The notes beneath the pieces were generated by a model. It saw only the letters and a program-made list of their open reading frames with translations, did not search any database and was not told where the DNA came from. Made by a program: the position numbers and the translations under genes. From positions 1 through 47,647 of the forward strand of contig NZ_CANDNU010000010.1 in assembly GCF_947387495.1 (NCBI RefSeq): DNA of 47,647 bases, in the 5' to 3' direction. Source of the DNA: Limosilactobacillus difficilis (GTDB lineage: Bacteria; Bacillota; Bacilli; Lactobacillales; Lactobacillaceae). Shown piece by piece: positions 16,998 through 27,611 of this stretch; position 1 is the first letter of the stretch, and each line of letters starts with the position of its first letter.

Positions 16998-19175
16998 ATG
17001 GCATTATCTGATATCGATATTACCAAAACTAAATATTATGATCTCAATAACGAGCTCAATATCCCCAAGGACGGCAAAATTCAACTCGACAAGGATGCCG
17101 AAGCTCTGGCCAATTTTATTGAGACCAATGTTAAGCCCAACACGAAGCACTTCGCTTCATTAAAAGAACGCTACGACTGGCTGATCAAAAATGACTACAT
17201 CGAAGCCGGTTTTATGAAGCAATACTCCTCCGCCTTCATTGAAAAACTTTACGACTACTTAAAGGACCAGCACTTCCACTTCCACTCCTTTATGGCCGCT
17301 TATAAGTTTTACGCCCAGTATGCAATGAAGACCAACGACGGGGAGTACTACTTGGAAAATTACATCGACCGGGTTGCCATGAACGCCCTCTTTTATGCCA
17401 ATGGCGATGAAGACCTGGCGATGAACCTCGCAGACGAAATCATTCACCAACGCTACCAACCGGCAACACCGAGTTTTCTAAACGTTGGCCGCAAGCGGCG
17501 GGGTGAATTCGTCTCCTGTTTTGAAATCCAAACGACCGACAATATGAACACGATCGGTCGAACGATCAACTCCGCCCTCCAGTTGTCCAAAATCGGCGGC
17601 GGCGTGGGGATCAACCTCACCAACCTCCGGGCGGCTGGTGACCCGATCAAAAAGATCGAAGGCATGGCAAGTGGCGTCGTTCCAGTTATGAAACTGCTCG
17701 AAGACAGTTTCTCTTACTCCAACCAGCTGGGGCAACGCCAAGGAGCCGGCGTGGTCTACCTGAGTGTCTTCCACCCCGACATTATCGATTTCCTCGGTGC
17801 CAAAAAAGAAAACGCGGATGAAAAAGTGCGGGTCAAGACCCTTTCCTTAGGAATCACCGTACCGGACAAGTTCTATGAGTTAACCGAAAAGGGCCTGCCA
17901 ATGTATCTCTTCAGTCCTTACGACGTCGAACGAGTCTATGGGGTTCCTTTCTCATACGTCGACATTACAAAGGAATACGATAAGATGGTTGCCAACCAGG
18001 ACATCCGCAAGAAGAAGATCGACGCCCGCGAACTCGAGGACGAAATCAGCAAGCTGCAGCAGGAATCGGGTTATCCTTACATTGTCAATATCGACACGGA
18101 AAACCGTGCCAACCCGATCGACGGCAAAATCGTGATGAGCAATCTCTGTTCCGAAATTGCCCAGGTCCAAGTTCCGTCCGTCGTTGCCAACGACCAATCT
18201 TATGAGACCTTAGGCACCGACGTCAGCTGCAACCTTGGTTCGACCAACATCGCCAACTTGATGGCGGGCCCCCACTTTGGCCGTTCCATCAAGGCCATGA
18301 TGCGGGCCCTCACCCACATCAGCGATATCGAAAACATCGACGTCGTTCCATCCATTCAAGCTGGTAACAAAGCATCACATGCCGTCGGTTTAGGGGCCAT
18401 GGGGCTACACAGTTTTCTCGCCAAGAACAAGATTCAGTACGGCAGCCCGGACGCAATCGAGTTCACCGGTACCTACTTCCTGCTCCTCAATTACTGGACC
18501 CTGGTCGCTTCCAACGAAATTGCTCGTGACAAGGGAACCACTTTTGCCGGCTTTGAAAAGAGCAAATACGCTGACGGTTCCTACTTTACTAAATACCTCA
18601 ACCGTGACTGGACGCCAAAGTCCGCCCGGGTCCAAAAGCTCTTTAGTGACGCTCACATTAACATTCCGAGCCGGGATGACTGGCGCCGGCTCAAAGCAGC
18701 CGTGCAAAAGGACGGTCTCTACAATCGCTACCGGATCGCGGTGGCACCAAACGGTTCCACTTCCTACATCAACGACTCGACGGCCAGCCTAACCCCGATC
18801 GTTAACCGGATCGAAGAACGACAAGAAAAGATGATCGGCAAGATCTACTACCCGGCACCGTACCTGAGCAATGAAACGATGCCTTACTACCAATCAGCTT
18901 ATGACATCGACATGCGCAAGGTGATCGATACCTATGCTGCCGCTCAACAGCATGTTGACCAGTCGATGAGTTTAACCATTTTCATGCGTTCCACAATTCC
19001 CGAAGGGATGTACGAATGGAAGAAGGGCCGCACCGACAAGATGACAACCCGGGACTTAAACATTTTGCGCCATTATGCCTTCCAACGGGGCATCAAATCG
19101 ATCTATTACGTTCGGACCTTTACCGATGACAACACAGAAATCGGCGCTAACCAATGTGAAAGTTGCGTAATTTAA
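16998..19175 (+). CDS. nrdE: Ribonucleoside-diphosphate reductase class Ib alpha subunit NrdE
   Basis: NrdE is the catalytic subunit that reduces ribonucleoside diphosphates to deoxy forms under oxic conditions. The 725-residue length is typical. One active-site cysteine lies in FVSCFEIQTT (Cys174), another in MSNLCSEI. The C-terminal GANQCESCVI carries the shuttle CxxC that is re-reduced by NrdH. The N-terminus lacks an ATP-cone, as expected for class Ib. The ribosome binding site AGGAAAGCG is moderate. nrdF follows 65 bases later. Confidence 0.97.
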   Translation: MALSDIDITKTKYYDLNNELNIPKDGKIQLDKDAEALANFIETNVKPNTKHFASLKERYDWLIKNDYIEAGFMKQYSSAFIEKLYDYLKDQHFHFHSFMAAYKFYAQYAMKTNDGEYYLENYIDRVAMNALFYANGDEDLAMNLADEIIHQRYQPATPSFLNVGRKRRGEFVSCFEIQTTDNMNTIGRTINSALQLSKIGGGVGINLTNLRAAGDPIKKIEGMASGVVPVMKLLEDSFSYSNQLGQRQGAGVVYLSVFHPDIIDFLGAKKENADEKVRVKTLSLGITVPDKFYELTEKGLPMYLFSPYDVERVYGVPFSYVDITKEYDKMVANQDIRKKKIDARELEDEISKLQQESGYPYIVNIDTENRANPIDGKIVMSNLCSEIAQVQVPSVVANDQSYETLGTDVSCNLGSTNIANLMAGPHFGRSIKAMMRALTHISDIENIDVVPSIQAGNKASHAVGLGAMGLHSFLAKNKIQYGSPDAIEFTGTYFLLLNYWTLVASNEIARDKGTTFAGFEKSKYADGSYFTKYLNRDWTPKSARVQKLFSDAHINIPSRDDWRRLKAAVQKDGLYNRYRIAVAPNGSTSYINDSTASLTPIVNRIEERQEKMIGKIYYPAPYLSNETMPYYQSAYDIDMRKVIDTYAAAQQHVDQSMSLTIFMRSTIPEGMYEWKKGRTDKMTTRDLNILRHYAFQRGIKSIYYVRTFTDDNTEIGANQCESCVI

Positions 19176-19240
19176 TTGCTGGCGGCATAATAGAGAAGTT
19201 AAAAGCGAATTAAATCAACAATTAGGGAGACAAAATTACG

Positions 19241-20230
19241 ATGGCATTGAAGAGCTATAAAGCGATCAACTGGAATGAAGTTTCGGATATGATCGACAAA
19301 GCAACTTGGGAAAAATTGACCGAACAATTCTGGCTCGATACCCGAATTCCGGTTTCTAATGACCTGGATGACTGGCGTTCCTTAGACGATGACCACCGCT
19401 GGTTGGTAGGCCACGTCTTTGGTGGTTTGACCCTGCTGGATACTGTTCAATCTGAAGTGGGGATGACTGCTCTCAAGCAGGACGTCAAAACCCAGCACGA
19501 AACGGCTGTTTTAAACAATATTCAGTTCATGGAATCGGTTCACGCCAAGAGTTACTCAACAATTTTTTCCACCCTCAACACACCGGACGAAATCCGGGAA
19601 ATTTTCCACTGGTCTGACACGGAAGATTACTTGCAAAAGAAGGCCGTTCGAATTGCGAATTTGTACACCGATCCGTCGGTGGACCCACTGAAGAAAAAAA
19701 TTGCCAACGTCTTCTTGGAAACCTTCCTCTTCTATTCCGGCTTTTACACCCCCCTGTACTACCTGGGCCACAATAAGCTAAACAACACCGCCGAAATCAT
19801 CAAGTTGATTCTCCGGGACGAATCCGTTCACGGCACTTACATCGGCTACAAATTCCAGGTAGGGATGCACGACTTAACCGAAAAGCAGCAACAAGATATG
19901 AAAGATTGGATGTACAACTTCCTGTACGAACTGTACGACAACGAGGAAAAGTACACCAACATGCTCTACAATGATGTTGGCTGGACTGACGACGTTCTGA
20001 CCTTCATCCGCTATAATGCTAACAAGGCGCTGATGAACCTCGGCCAAGAACCACTTTTCCCAGATACCAGTTCTGATGTCAACCCAATCGTGATGAACGG
20101 AATTTCTACTACCACGTCCAATCACGACTTCTTCAGTCAGGTTGGCAACGGCTATCGCAAGGGCGCGGTCGAAGCGATGAGTGCTTCTGACTACCACGTG
20201 ATGGATCCGAATAAGAAAGAAAACAAATAA
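19241..20230 (+). CDS. nrdF: Ribonucleoside-diphosphate reductase class Ib beta subunit NrdF
   Basis: NrdF carries the dimetal (Mn or Fe) tyrosyl-radical cofactor that starts catalysis in NrdE. Ferritin-like helices with the expected carboxylate and histidine ligands are visible (LTLLDTVQSEVG; MESVHAKSYS; ILRDESVHGTYIG). The length of 329 is normal. In vivo Mn cofactor assembly needs the flavodoxin NrdI, which is not encoded here. A strong terminator follows the stop. Confidence 0.97.
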   Translation: MALKSYKAINWNEVSDMIDKATWEKLTEQFWLDTRIPVSNDLDDWRSLDDDHRWLVGHVFGGLTLLDTVQSEVGMTALKQDVKTQHETAVLNNIQFMESVHAKSYSTIFSTLNTPDEIREIFHWSDTEDYLQKKAVRIANLYTDPSVDPLKKKIANVFLETFLFYSGFYTPLYYLGHNKLNNTAEIIKLILRDESVHGTYIGYKFQVGMHDLTEKQQQDMKDWMYNFLYELYDNEEKYTNMLYNDVGWTDDVLTFIRYNANKALMNLGQEPLFPDTSSDVNPIVMNGISTTTSNHDFFSQVGNGYRKGAVEAMSASDYHVMDPNKKENK

Positions 20231-20234
20231 CAAA

Positions 20235-20282
20235 AAAGCAGCTCGCCTCCGTCTTTATAATGATTCCGAGCTGCTTTCTTTA
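20235..20282 (+). terminator. Terminator after nrdF
   Basis: AAAGCAGCTCG pairs with CGAGCTGCTTT as an 11-bp perfect stem, followed by CTTTAT. The loop of about 21 bases contains TATAAT, which might serve as a -10 for the GNAT gene, though no -35 is evident. Confidence 0.8.
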
Positions 20283-20296
20283 TCTGGAGGCTAATC

Positions 20297-20821
20297 ATGA
20301 ATAAACCTGCTTACCGCATTCGACCGATAACGGTTGATGACATTCCCGCTTTACAAGAGATCTCGCGTGAAACCTTTAAAAAGACCTTTGACCCCTACAC
20401 CGCTCCCGACGACATGGCCCGCTTCTTGAAGGAAGATTACGAGACTGCTAAGATGCGCTCTGAAATTGACAATCCTAACAGTCGCTTCTTTTTTCTGGTG
20501 GTCAGTGACCAAGTCGCTGGTTATCTCAAAGTCAACGTTGGCGACGCCCAGACAGAAGCCATCAAGGACAACGCCCTGGAAGTGGAACGCATCTACCTTC
20601 GTCAGCAGTTCCAACACCAGGGTCTCGGCCTGATCTTAATCAAATACGCTGAAAAGATTGCCCGCCGCGAAGCCAAGGATTATATGTGGCTGGGTGTTTA
20701 TGAGCATAACAAAGTCGCCCAAAAATTTTACGCGCGCGACGGTTTTAAACGGGTCGGTCAGCACGTCTTTCAGGTCGGCTCAGATCCACAAATCGATTTT
20801 CTGCTCGCCAAAAAACTGTAA
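20297..20821 (+). CDS. GNAT family N-acetyltransferase
   Basis: A 174-residue GNAT acetyltransferase of unknown substrate. The acetyl-CoA loop reads RQQFQHQGLGLILIKYA at about residues 103-119, after the strand LEVERIYL. The C-terminal NKVAQKFYARDGFKRVGQHVFQVG is typical. It resembles spermidine/amine-acetyltransferase-like (PaiA-type) lactobacillar proteins in general form, but no substrate can be assigned. The ribosome binding site TGGAGG precedes the ATG. Confidence 0.88.
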   Translation: MNKPAYRIRPITVDDIPALQEISRETFKKTFDPYTAPDDMARFLKEDYETAKMRSEIDNPNSRFFFLVVSDQVAGYLKVNVGDAQTEAIKDNALEVERIYLRQQFQHQGLGLILIKYAEKIARREAKDYMWLGVYEHNKVAQKFYARDGFKRVGQHVFQVGSDPQIDFLLAKKL

Positions 20822-20823
20822 AA

Positions 20824-20862
20824 AAAAACTGCCAGCAAAAATTGCTGACAGTTTTTATTTTT
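20824..20862. terminator. Bidirectional terminator between GNAT gene and rplL
   Basis: AAAACTG-CAGCAA and TTGCTG-CAGTTTT form a long stem with one internal mismatch, flanked by A runs on the left and T runs on the right. It therefore serves both the plus-strand GNAT gene and the minus-strand rplJL operon. Confidence 0.88.
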
Positions 20863-20875
20863 GGCGAAACTACAA

Positions 20876-21244
20876 TTACTTAAGGGTAACAGTAGCACCG
20901 GCATCTTCCAGCTTGGACTTGATGTCGTTAGCTTCGTCTTCGCTAGCGTCCTTCTTGATTTCGGAAGGAGCACCGTCGACAAGCTTCTTAGCGTCCATCA
21001 GGCTGGCACCAGTAACGTCCTTAACAGCCTTGATGACCTTAACCTTGGACTGACCTGGTTCAGTCAGTTCAACAGTGTATGAGTCCTTAGCAGCAGCAGC
21101 GCCACCAGCAGCAGCACCAGCAGCAGCAACTGGAGCAGCAGCTGAAACGTCAAATTCGTCTTCGATAGCCTTAACCAGGTCGTTAAGGTCTGAGATTGAT
21201 GCTTCCTTCAGAGAAGCAATGATAGCATCCTTATCAAAAGCCAT
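20876..21244 (-). CDS. rplL: 50S ribosomal protein L7/L12
   Basis: L7/L12 forms the mobile stalk that recruits translation factors. The N-terminal dimerisation domain ([24 protein letters not shown]) leads into an Ala/Gly-rich hinge at about residues 34-52. The C-terminal factor-binding domain ([27 protein letters not shown]) follows. The length of 122 is standard. It is the second gene of the rplJ-rplL operon. Confidence 0.99.
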   Translation of the reverse strand: MAFDKDAIIASLKEASISDLNDLVKAIEDEFDVSAAAPVAAAGAAAGGAAAAKDSYTVELTEPGQSKVKVIKAVKDVTGASLMDAKKLVDGAPSEIKKDASEDEANDIKSKLEDAGATVTLK

Positions 21245-21304
21245 GTTTATAATCCTCCAATAAATTGTCTTTTTTGAATTCGATAGGTAAGATGAAGAAT
21301 AACC

Positions 21305-21808
21305 TTATGCGGCTGCATCGTCGCCCTTGTCGGCAACGGCCTTGACAGCACGTGCGACCTTGCGAACTGGATCTTGCAGGCAAGATACCAGGGTAGCCAG
21401 CAGTTCTTCACGACTCGGCATCGTAGCGAATTCATTGATTTCGTCCAGAGTCTTAACACTCTTTTCAATGAAACCACCCTTGATGGAGAGTTGGTCGTGT
21501 TCGTCAGCGAACTTCTTCAAGATCTTAGCTGGGGCAATTGGGTCTTCGTTAGAGAAAGCCACGGCAGTTGGGCCAACAAAAACACTCTTCAGGTCTTCGT
21601 AGTCAGTGCCTTCCACAGCACGTTCCAGAATCTTGTTCTTGATAACCTTCATTGAAACGTCGGCATCACGGAGCTGCTTACGCAGGTCAGTAACTTCGGC
21701 AACCGTCAGACCACGGTAGTCAACAACGATGGCTGATTCAGCGGCGTTCAATTCGTCAGTCGTTTGCTTAACGATTTCGGCCTTTTTAGCAATAGCTGCT
21801 TCACTCAT
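21305..21808 (-). CDS. rplJ: 50S ribosomal protein L10
   Basis: L10 anchors the L7/L12 dimers to the ribosome and, with L12, represses its own mRNA. The frame runs to 21889 through the leader. The ATG at 21808 is correct because it follows AGGAGGTGAAATCG and gives the family start [15 protein letters not shown], with 167 residues. [19 protein letters not shown] and the C-terminal alanine-rich L12-binding helix are present. Confidence 0.98.
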   Translation of the reverse strand: MSEAAIAKKAEIVKQTTDELNAAESAIVVDYRGLTVAEVTDLRKQLRDADVSMKVIKNKILERAVEGTDYEDLKSVFVGPTAVAFSNEDPIAPAKILKKFADEHDQLSIKGGFIEKSVKTLDEINEFATMPSREELLATLVSCLQDPVRKVARAVKAVADKGDDAAA

Positions 21809-21834
21809 CGATTTCACCTCCTGAATGCGAAATT

Positions 21835-21958
21835 GAAGATTAGGATTAAAAAAATCCCTATGACCGCAGACATAGAGAAGGAATTTCATTCTTCCTCGGC
21901 AGGTAAATTGAGGCTTGCGCCACCTGAGTCTTAGGCAGAGTCATATTTAAATCAACTC
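21835..21958 (-). promoter_or_regulatory. L10(L12)4 leader of rplJL with terminator-like hairpin
   Basis: The 5' untranslated region of about 150 bases contains a CCTC/GAGG hairpin with AATTTACCTGCC in the loop, resembling the ribosomal protein L10 leader. It is followed by a 6-bp hairpin (TCTATG with CATAGG) leading into seven T at 21848-21854, about 40 bases upstream of the ATG. In known L10 leaders the stalk complex binds this RNA and represses the operon. The leader class is inferred from position and structure. Confidence 0.7.
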
Positions 21959-21962
21959 CCAT

Positions 21963-21991
21963 AGAATAACATATGTCTCTGCCGATTGCAA
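21963..21991 (-). promoter_or_regulatory. Sigma-A promoter of rplJL
   Basis: On the minus strand TTGCAA (21986-21991) and TATTCT (21963-21968) are spaced by 17 bases, just downstream of the carB stop. Confidence 0.65.
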
Positions 21992-22019
21992 TTGGTCAAA
22001 AGGGATTTCTTAATTCTGT

Positions 22020-25000
22020 TTAGCTATGCCGACCGGTATCGACCGGCAGAGTGCTGAAGGAACGATTTTCCAACGCCGTCAGCAACGCCCGAACGGTATC
22101 AAGCGCCGTCAGCAGCGGCACGTTGTGGGAAATAGCAATCTGGCGGATGATAAAGCCGTCCGACGTCTGGGCGATATCATGGCCCATCGTATTGATGACC
22201 AGGTCGACCTTCCCGTCCTTAATGGTTTGCAGGATGTTATCAGCCTGCCCCTCGTCTTCGTGTACCTTGGTGACGGTGGTGACATGGAGCTGGTGCTGCT
22301 TGAGGAAGGCAGCGGTCCCTGCCGTTGCCATCAGCCGGTAGCCGATGTTAGCAAAGCGCTGAGCCAGCGGCAAGATCTTCTCCTTGTCGTTATCTTCAAT
22401 CGTCAGCAGGACGGTCCCGTTATCCGGCACTTGCATCCGGGCACCAGCAAAGGCCTTGATCAAGGCCTTCGGGAAGGTCCGGTCGGAGCCCATCACTTCA
22501 CCCGTCGACTTCATTTCTGGTCCTAGGTAGGAGTCCACATCGGACAGCTTGTTGAAGCTAAAGACCGGAGCCTTGACGTACACCTGCTTCGGTTCAGGTG
22601 CCAGGCCATCTGGATAGCCTTGCTCCTCGAGCGATTCACCAAGGATAACCCGGGTCGCCACTTGTGCCATTTCGATCCCGGTAATTTTACTCAGGAACGG
22701 CACCGTCCGGCTGGCCCGCGGGTTGACTTCGAGGACGTAAACTTGACCCTTGGAAACGATAAACTGAATGTTCATGATGCCGACACACCGGAGGGCAATC
22801 GCCAGCTTCTTGGTGGCGTCAACGATTTGTTGCTTGATCTGGTCATCGAAGGTTTGCGACGGGTAAACCGCCATAGAGTCGCCAGAGTGGACTCCGGCGT
22901 GTTCAATGTGTTCCATGATTCCCGGCAGCAGCACCCGCTTGCCGTCACAGATCGCATCGACTTCGCATTCGGTCCCGTCCAAGTAGGAATCGATCAGGAT
23001 CGGGTGTCCACCGGCATCGACATTCGTGTTCTGCTTGAGATAGTCCTCCAGTTCCGCGTCGTTGTAGACGATTTCCATCGCCTTCCCACCGAGAACGTAG
23101 CTCGGCCGAACCAGAACTGGGAAGCCGATCTTGTGGGCCGCATCGATGACTCCTTGGTGGTCAGATGCGGTCAAGCCAACTGGCTGGCGCAGATCAAGGC
23201 GTTTGATGATCTCATCAAATTCTTCCCGGTCTTCGGCCAGGTTGAGGTCGTGAACCGTCGTGCCAAGGATCTTGACCCCGTGTTCCTTGAGACCGGCCGC
23301 AAGGTTAATCGCGGTCTGCCCCCCGAACTGAACGATCACGCCGAGTGGGTGCTCCTGGTCAACTACATTGAGGACGTCTTCGAGAGTCAGCGGTTCAAAG
23401 TAGAGCTTATCAGAAATAGTGAAGTCCGTTGAAACTGTCTCAGGGTTGGAATTGATGACGATCGCCTTGTAGCCCATCCGCTGAATGGCCCGGACACTGT
23501 GGACCGTTGCGTAGTCAAATTCGACCCCCTGGCCAATCCGAATCGGGCCAGAACCGATAACCAATACTGACTTATCGGAGAGTTGCGTGCTTTCGTTCTC
23601 CGCATCGTAAGAACTGTACATGTATGGCGTCTGGGAATCAAATTCCGCGGCACAGGTGTCGACCGTCTTGTAGACCGGCACGATGCCATGCTCCTTGCGT
23701 AAGTGACGGACCGAATCCGCCGTAGTCTTCCACAGGCGCGCAATTGTGTAGTCACTGAAACCGTAACGCTTAGCAGTCTTCAACAAAGCAAGATTTTGGG
23801 GAGCATTTTCAAGCTGTCCTTCCATCTTCACGAGGTGTTGAACGATGTCGAGGAAGTAAGGTGTGATCTTGGTCAGCTCGTGCACGTTATCCAGGCTATA
23901 ACCCCGCCGAAAGGCTTCGGCAAGGTAGAAGAGACGGTCGTCTTGCGGATGAACCAGTTTGGCTTCCAAGTCCTCATCGCTGGCAGCATGTGCCTTCGGA
24001 CTAAAGAGATCTTTGTCGTCGATTTCCAGCGAGCGCACGGCCTTTTGGAGAGCTTCTTCAGCACTCCGCCCAATCGCCATGACTTCCCCCGTCGCCTTCA
24101 TTTGACTACCCAGGCGGCGGTTAGCGTGGGTGAACTTATCAAATGGCCAGCGCGGAATCTTGCAGACAACGTAATCAAGGGCTGGTTCAAATTCGGCGTA
24201 GGTCGTCCCGGTGACCGGATTTTTAATTTCGTCCAAGTTCAAGCCGACCGCAATCTTGGCAGCCATCCGGGCAATCGGGTAGCCCGTTGCTTTAGAAGCC
24301 AGGGCTGAAGACCGCGAAACCCGCGGATTAACTTCGATGACATCATAATGGTAACTGTTCGGGTCAAGGGCTAATTGAACGTTGCAGCCCCCTTCGATTT
24401 TCAGAGCCCGAATCAGTTTAAGAGCGCAATCCCGCAACATCTGGTATTCGCGGTCACTCAAGGTTTGGGACGGACTGAAGACAATCGAGTCACCAGTGTG
24501 GATCCCGACCGGATCGAAGTTCTCCATGCAGCAGACGATCATCGCGTTGTCACTGGCATCCCGCATAACTTCAAATTCAATTTCCTTGTAGCCGGCGATT
24601 GATTTTTCAATTAAGCACTGAGTTTCCGGAGAGAGATCCAGACCATTCGCAGCGATCCGTTCCAGTTCGGCCCGGTTGTTGCACATCCCACCACCGGTGC
24701 CACCCATGGTAAAGGCTGGCCGAACGATAACGGGATAACCGATCTTTTCGGCAAAGGCAACCGCGTCATCGACCGTGCTGACGGTCTTCGAAGGCGGGAC
24801 CGGTTCACCCAATTTCAGCATCAATTCCTTGAACTTTTCCCGATCTTCGGCTTCGTCAATGGAGTCAAGCTTAGTACCGAGGAGTTCAATCCCCAGTTCG
24901 TCCAAAATCCCGGTCTTGGACAGGGAAACGGCCAAGTTTAAGCCGATCTGCCCACCCAGGGTCGGCAGAATGGCATCTGGGTATTCTTGTCGAATAATCC

Positions 25001-25226
25001 GGGAAACGCTTTCGGTCGTCAGCGGTTCGATGTAGACCTTATCGGCAATTTCCGTGTCAGTCATGATTGTCGCCGGGTTGGAGTTCACCAGGACCGTTTC
25101 ATAGCCCTCTTCGCGCAATGCCAAACAAGCCTGGGTTCCAGAATAATCAAATTCCGCCGCTTGACCGATGATAATTGGGCCAGACCCAATCACCATAATT
25201 TTATGAATATCAGTTCTCTTAGGCAT
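22020..25226 (-). CDS. carB: Carbamoyl phosphate synthase large subunit
   Basis: CarB makes carbamoyl phosphate from bicarbonate, ammonia (from CarA) and two ATP, for pyrimidine and arginine synthesis. The two duplicated ATP-grasp halves start with [21 protein letters not shown] and [22 protein letters not shown]-terminal MGS-like allosteric domain ([16 protein letters not shown]) ends the protein. The ATG at 25226 ([10 protein letters not shown]) gives 1068 residues and follows GAAAGGAAGAG; the longer frame to 25256 is not needed. It overlaps the carA stop by 8 bases. Its place in the PyrR-type operon suggests it is the pyrimidine-specific copy. Confidence 0.98.
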   Translation of the reverse strand: MPKRTDIHKIMVIGSGPIIIGQAAEFDYSGTQACLALREEGYETVLVNSNPATIMTDTEIADKVYIEPLTTESVSRIIRQEYPDAILPTLGGQIGLNLAVSLSKTGILDELGIELLGTKLDSIDEAEDREKFKELMLKLGEPVPPSKTVSTVDDAVAFAEKIGYPVIVRPAFTMGGTGGGMCNNRAELERIAANGLDLSPETQCLIEKSIAGYKEIEFEVMRDASDNAMIVCCMENFDPVGIHTGDSIVFSPSQTLSDREYQMLRDCALKLIRALKIEGGCNVQLALDPNSYHYDVIEVNPRVSRSSALASKATGYPIARMAAKIAVGLNLDEIKNPVTGTTYAEFEPALDYVVCKIPRWPFDKFTHANRRLGSQMKATGEVMAIGRSAEEALQKAVRSLEIDDKDLFSPKAHAASDEDLEAKLVHPQDDRLFYLAEAFRRGYSLDNVHELTKITPYFLDIVQHLVKMEGQLENAPQNLALLKTAKRYGFSDYTIARLWKTTADSVRHLRKEHGIVPVYKTVDTCAAEFDSQTPYMYSSYDAENESTQLSDKSVLVIGSGPIRIGQGVEFDYATVHSVRAIQRMGYKAIVINSNPETVSTDFTISDKLYFEPLTLEDVLNVVDQEHPLGVIVQFGGQTAINLAAGLKEHGVKILGTTVHDLNLAEDREEFDEIIKRLDLRQPVGLTASDHQGVIDAAHKIGFPVLVRPSYVLGGKAMEIVYNDAELEDYLKQNTNVDAGGHPILIDSYLDGTECEVDAICDGKRVLLPGIMEHIEHAGVHSGDSMAVYPSQTFDDQIKQQIVDATKKLAIALRCVGIMNIQFIVSKGQVYVLEVNPRASRTVPFLSKITGIEMAQVATRVILGESLEEQGYPDGLAPEPKQVYVKAPVFSFNKLSDVDSYLGPEMKSTGEVMGSDRTFPKALIKAFAGARMQVPDNGTVLLTIEDNDKEKILPLAQRFANIGYRLMATAGTAAFLKQHQLHVTTVTKVHEDEGQADNILQTIKDGKVDLVINTMGHDIAQTSDGFIIRQIAISHNVPLLTALDTVRALLTALENRSFSTLPVDTGRHS

Positions 25227-26307
25227 TGCTCTCTTCCTTTCTGCGTTGGTCGACAATCGTCATGAAATCATCAAAGATCGAAACTGCATCGTGCGGCCCC
25301 GGCGCAGCATCCGGGTGAAACTGAACCGAAAAGGCGGGGTAGTGACGGTGCTGAAGGCCTTCAACCGTTCCGTCGTTGATTTCTACCCGGGTCACCATCA
25401 GCTTGTCCGGATCGATCGACTTCGGGTCCACCGCGTAGCCGTGGTTTTGCGAAGTGAAGTCGATCCGCCCCGTGGCAATATCACGAACCGGGTGGTTAAA
25501 GCCCCGGTGACCGAACTTCATCTTGTAAGTATCGGCCCCGTTAGCAAGGGCAAAAACCTGGTGGCCCATGCAGATCCCGAAGAGCGGCAGGTGTTTTTCA
25601 ACTTCCCGGACCATCGGGAAGGCCGCCGCCATGTCCTTCGGATCGCCCGGGCCATTGCTGAGCAATACCCCGTCTGGTTTGAGATTTAAAATCTGCTCAG
25701 CGGTAGTATCATACGGCATCACGATGACGTTGCAGTCGCGACGGGCCAATTCCTGAAGAATACTGTTCTTGAAGCCAAAATCAATTAAGACAATGTTGCG
25801 CTTAGTGCCCGGGTTCGGGAACGGCGTCTTCGTCGAAACTTGGGAAATAATGTCCTTCGTCAGGTTCTTCTTCCGCAGTGAAGCCGCAATCTGCTCAGCC
25901 TGGTCGGAACTATCCGCGAGACGTCCCCGCAAAGTTCCGTGCTGCCGCAGTTTACGAACCAACTGCCGGGTATCGATGCCCTTCAGTCCCGGAATGCCAT
26001 TTTGTTGCAAAAAGTTAGGCAAGGTGTCCTGCATCCGCCAGTTGCACGGGTGGTGGGCCACTTCCCGGCAGATCACGCCCCGGATGTGCGGTTGCATTGA
26101 TTCGTAGTCTTCGAGGGTTACACCGTAGTTCCCAATCAGCGGGTTGGTAAAGACCAAAATTTGATTAGCGTACGACTGGTCCGTGATCGCTTCCTGGTAA
26201 CCGGTCATCCCCGTCGAAAAGACAACTTCGCCGTCGCATTCCTTGTCAGCGCCGAACGCTTCGCCGGCAAAAACCGTCCCATCTTCCAAGATTAAGTATC
26301 GTTTCAT
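25219..26307 (-). CDS. carA: Carbamoyl phosphate synthase small subunit
   Basis: CarA hydrolyses glutamine and passes ammonia to CarB. The glutamine amidotransferase nucleophile lies in [10 protein letters not shown]. The catalytic histidine is in [12 protein letters not shown], where the usual His-Pro-Glu of the triad reads His-Pro-Asp. The N-terminal half ([29 protein letters not shown]) is typical. The length of 362 is normal. It lies 5 bases after pyrC and overlaps carB. Confidence 0.97.
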   Translation of the reverse strand: MKRYLILEDGTVFAGEAFGADKECDGEVVFSTGMTGYQEAITDQSYANQILVFTNPLIGNYGVTLEDYESMQPHIRGVICREVAHHPCNWRMQDTLPNFLQQNGIPGLKGIDTRQLVRKLRQHGTLRGRLADSSDQAEQIAASLRKKNLTKDIISQVSTKTPFPNPGTKRNIVLIDFGFKNSILQELARRDCNVIVMPYDTTAEQILNLKPDGVLLSNGPGDPKDMAAAFPMVREVEKHLPLFGICMGHQVFALANGADTYKMKFGHRGFNHPVRDIATGRIDFTSQNHGYAVDPKSIDPDKLMVTRVEINDGTVEGLQHRHYPAFSVQFHPDAAPGPHDAVSIFDDFMTIVDQRRKEESNA

Positions 26308-26312
26308 CGAGT

Positions 26313-27611
26313 CTACCTCCTCTGGTAAACAACCTTGCCATCAACCAAGGTTAACATCGTGGTGCAATCAACCGTGTCGCCAGTAAAAGGCGTGTTCTTA
26401 CCCTTTGAACGGTAATCGGCTTCTTCCAACTTGCGCGGCGTCTGCAGGTCAAAGACCGCGACGTCCGCTGGTTCACTGGGCATTAAGTAGCCGGCATGCT
26501 GAAGATGAAAAGCCTTCGCCGGAGCGACCGTCAACCAATGCAGGAGCTGGGTCAGACTGAAGACCCCCTTCTCCACGAATTCGGTATACAGCTTGTTAAA
26601 ACACGTCTCGCTCCCGGTAATGCCATTAGTCGCGTGAACTAAATCATCGTGTGGCTTTTCTTTAGCGGCGTGAGGAGCATGGTCAGTTGCAATCATGTCG
26701 ATGGTCCCGTCCAACAAACCCTCAATCAGCGCTTGACGGTCTGCTTCATTACGGAGCGGCGGATTCATCTTGTAGTAGGAGTCACAACCCACAATGTCCT
26801 TATCAGCCAGCAGTAAGTGGTGTGGCGCTGCTTCAGCAGTGACGTTCAATCCGTGAGCCTTGGCTTGCCGAATGAGTTCAACACTCTGCCGTGTGGACAC
26901 ATGGCACATGTGATAGTGCCCACCCGTCGCCTCACAAAGCATTAAGTCGCGAGCTAACTGGGCACTTTCACTGGCGTTAATTTTGCCGGGTAGCCCCAGT
27001 TCGTCAGCCTTCTTACCGGCATTAATGACGCCGCCAAAAAGCAGGGCATTCTCTTCGACGTGCGCCGCAACCACCGTATTGTTAGCCTTCGCTTGCTGGA
27101 GAGCATGGTACATCACATCGGAACGCTGGATGCCGCTGCCGTCATCGGAAAAGGCAAAAGCACCAGCCGCCAGCTGATCATGGAAATTGACGGTTTCCTG
27201 GCCTGCCCGCCCGACCGAAACTGGTGAATACTGCTTGATGTGCACGACGCCTTCCTCGGCATTGCGCGCCAACTGTTTCTTCATCAATTCTGGATTATCA
27301 GGAGTCGGGTCCACATTGGCCATCGCGCCGACCGTCGTAAAGCCCCCGTGGGCGGCGGCCAGGGTCCCGGTATGAATCGTCTCCTTATAGGTCTGGCCCG
27401 GTTCCCGGTAGTGAACGTGGACGTCAATCAAACCAGGGGTCACCAGATAACCACTGGCATCGAAGTCCTGGTCAACCTCTGCCGGCTCCGCCAGGTGATG
27501 GCCAAGAGAAGCAATCTTACCATCTTTTATCAGTAGATCGCATTTGACTAGCCGGTCATTGATATCAACCGTTCCCCCGTGAATCAGGATCGTTTGTGCT
27601 TTGTCTGCCAT
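26313..27611 (-). CDS. pyrC: Dihydroorotase PyrC
   Basis: PyrC cyclises carbamoyl aspartate to dihydroorotate. The metal-binding HxH lies in [18 protein letters not shown]. Downstream metal histidines are visible in AAHVEENA and CHVSTRQS, and the catalytic Asp in ATDHAPHA. The length of 432 is standard for the class I type found in Firmicutes. Its start overlaps the last base of the pyrB stop, so the genes are coupled. Confidence 0.97.
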   Translation of the reverse strand: MADKAQTILIHGGTVDINDRLVKCDLLIKDGKIASLGHHLAEPAEVDQDFDASGYLVTPGLIDVHVHYREPGQTYKETIHTGTLAAAHGGFTTVGAMANVDPTPDNPELMKKQLARNAEEGVVHIKQYSPVSVGRAGQETVNFHDQLAAGAFAFSDDGSGIQRSDVMYHALQQAKANNTVVAAHVEENALLFGGVINAGKKADELGLPGKINASESAQLARDLMLCEATGGHYHMCHVSTRQSVELIRQAKAHGLNVTAEAAPHHLLLADKDIVGCDSYYKMNPPLRNEADRQALIEGLLDGTIDMIATDHAPHAAKEKPHDDLVHATNGITGSETCFNKLYTEFVEKGVFSLTQLLHWLTVAPAKAFHLQHAGYLMPSEPADVAVFDLQTPRKLEEADYRSKGKNTPFTGDTVDCTTMLTLVDGKVVYQRR

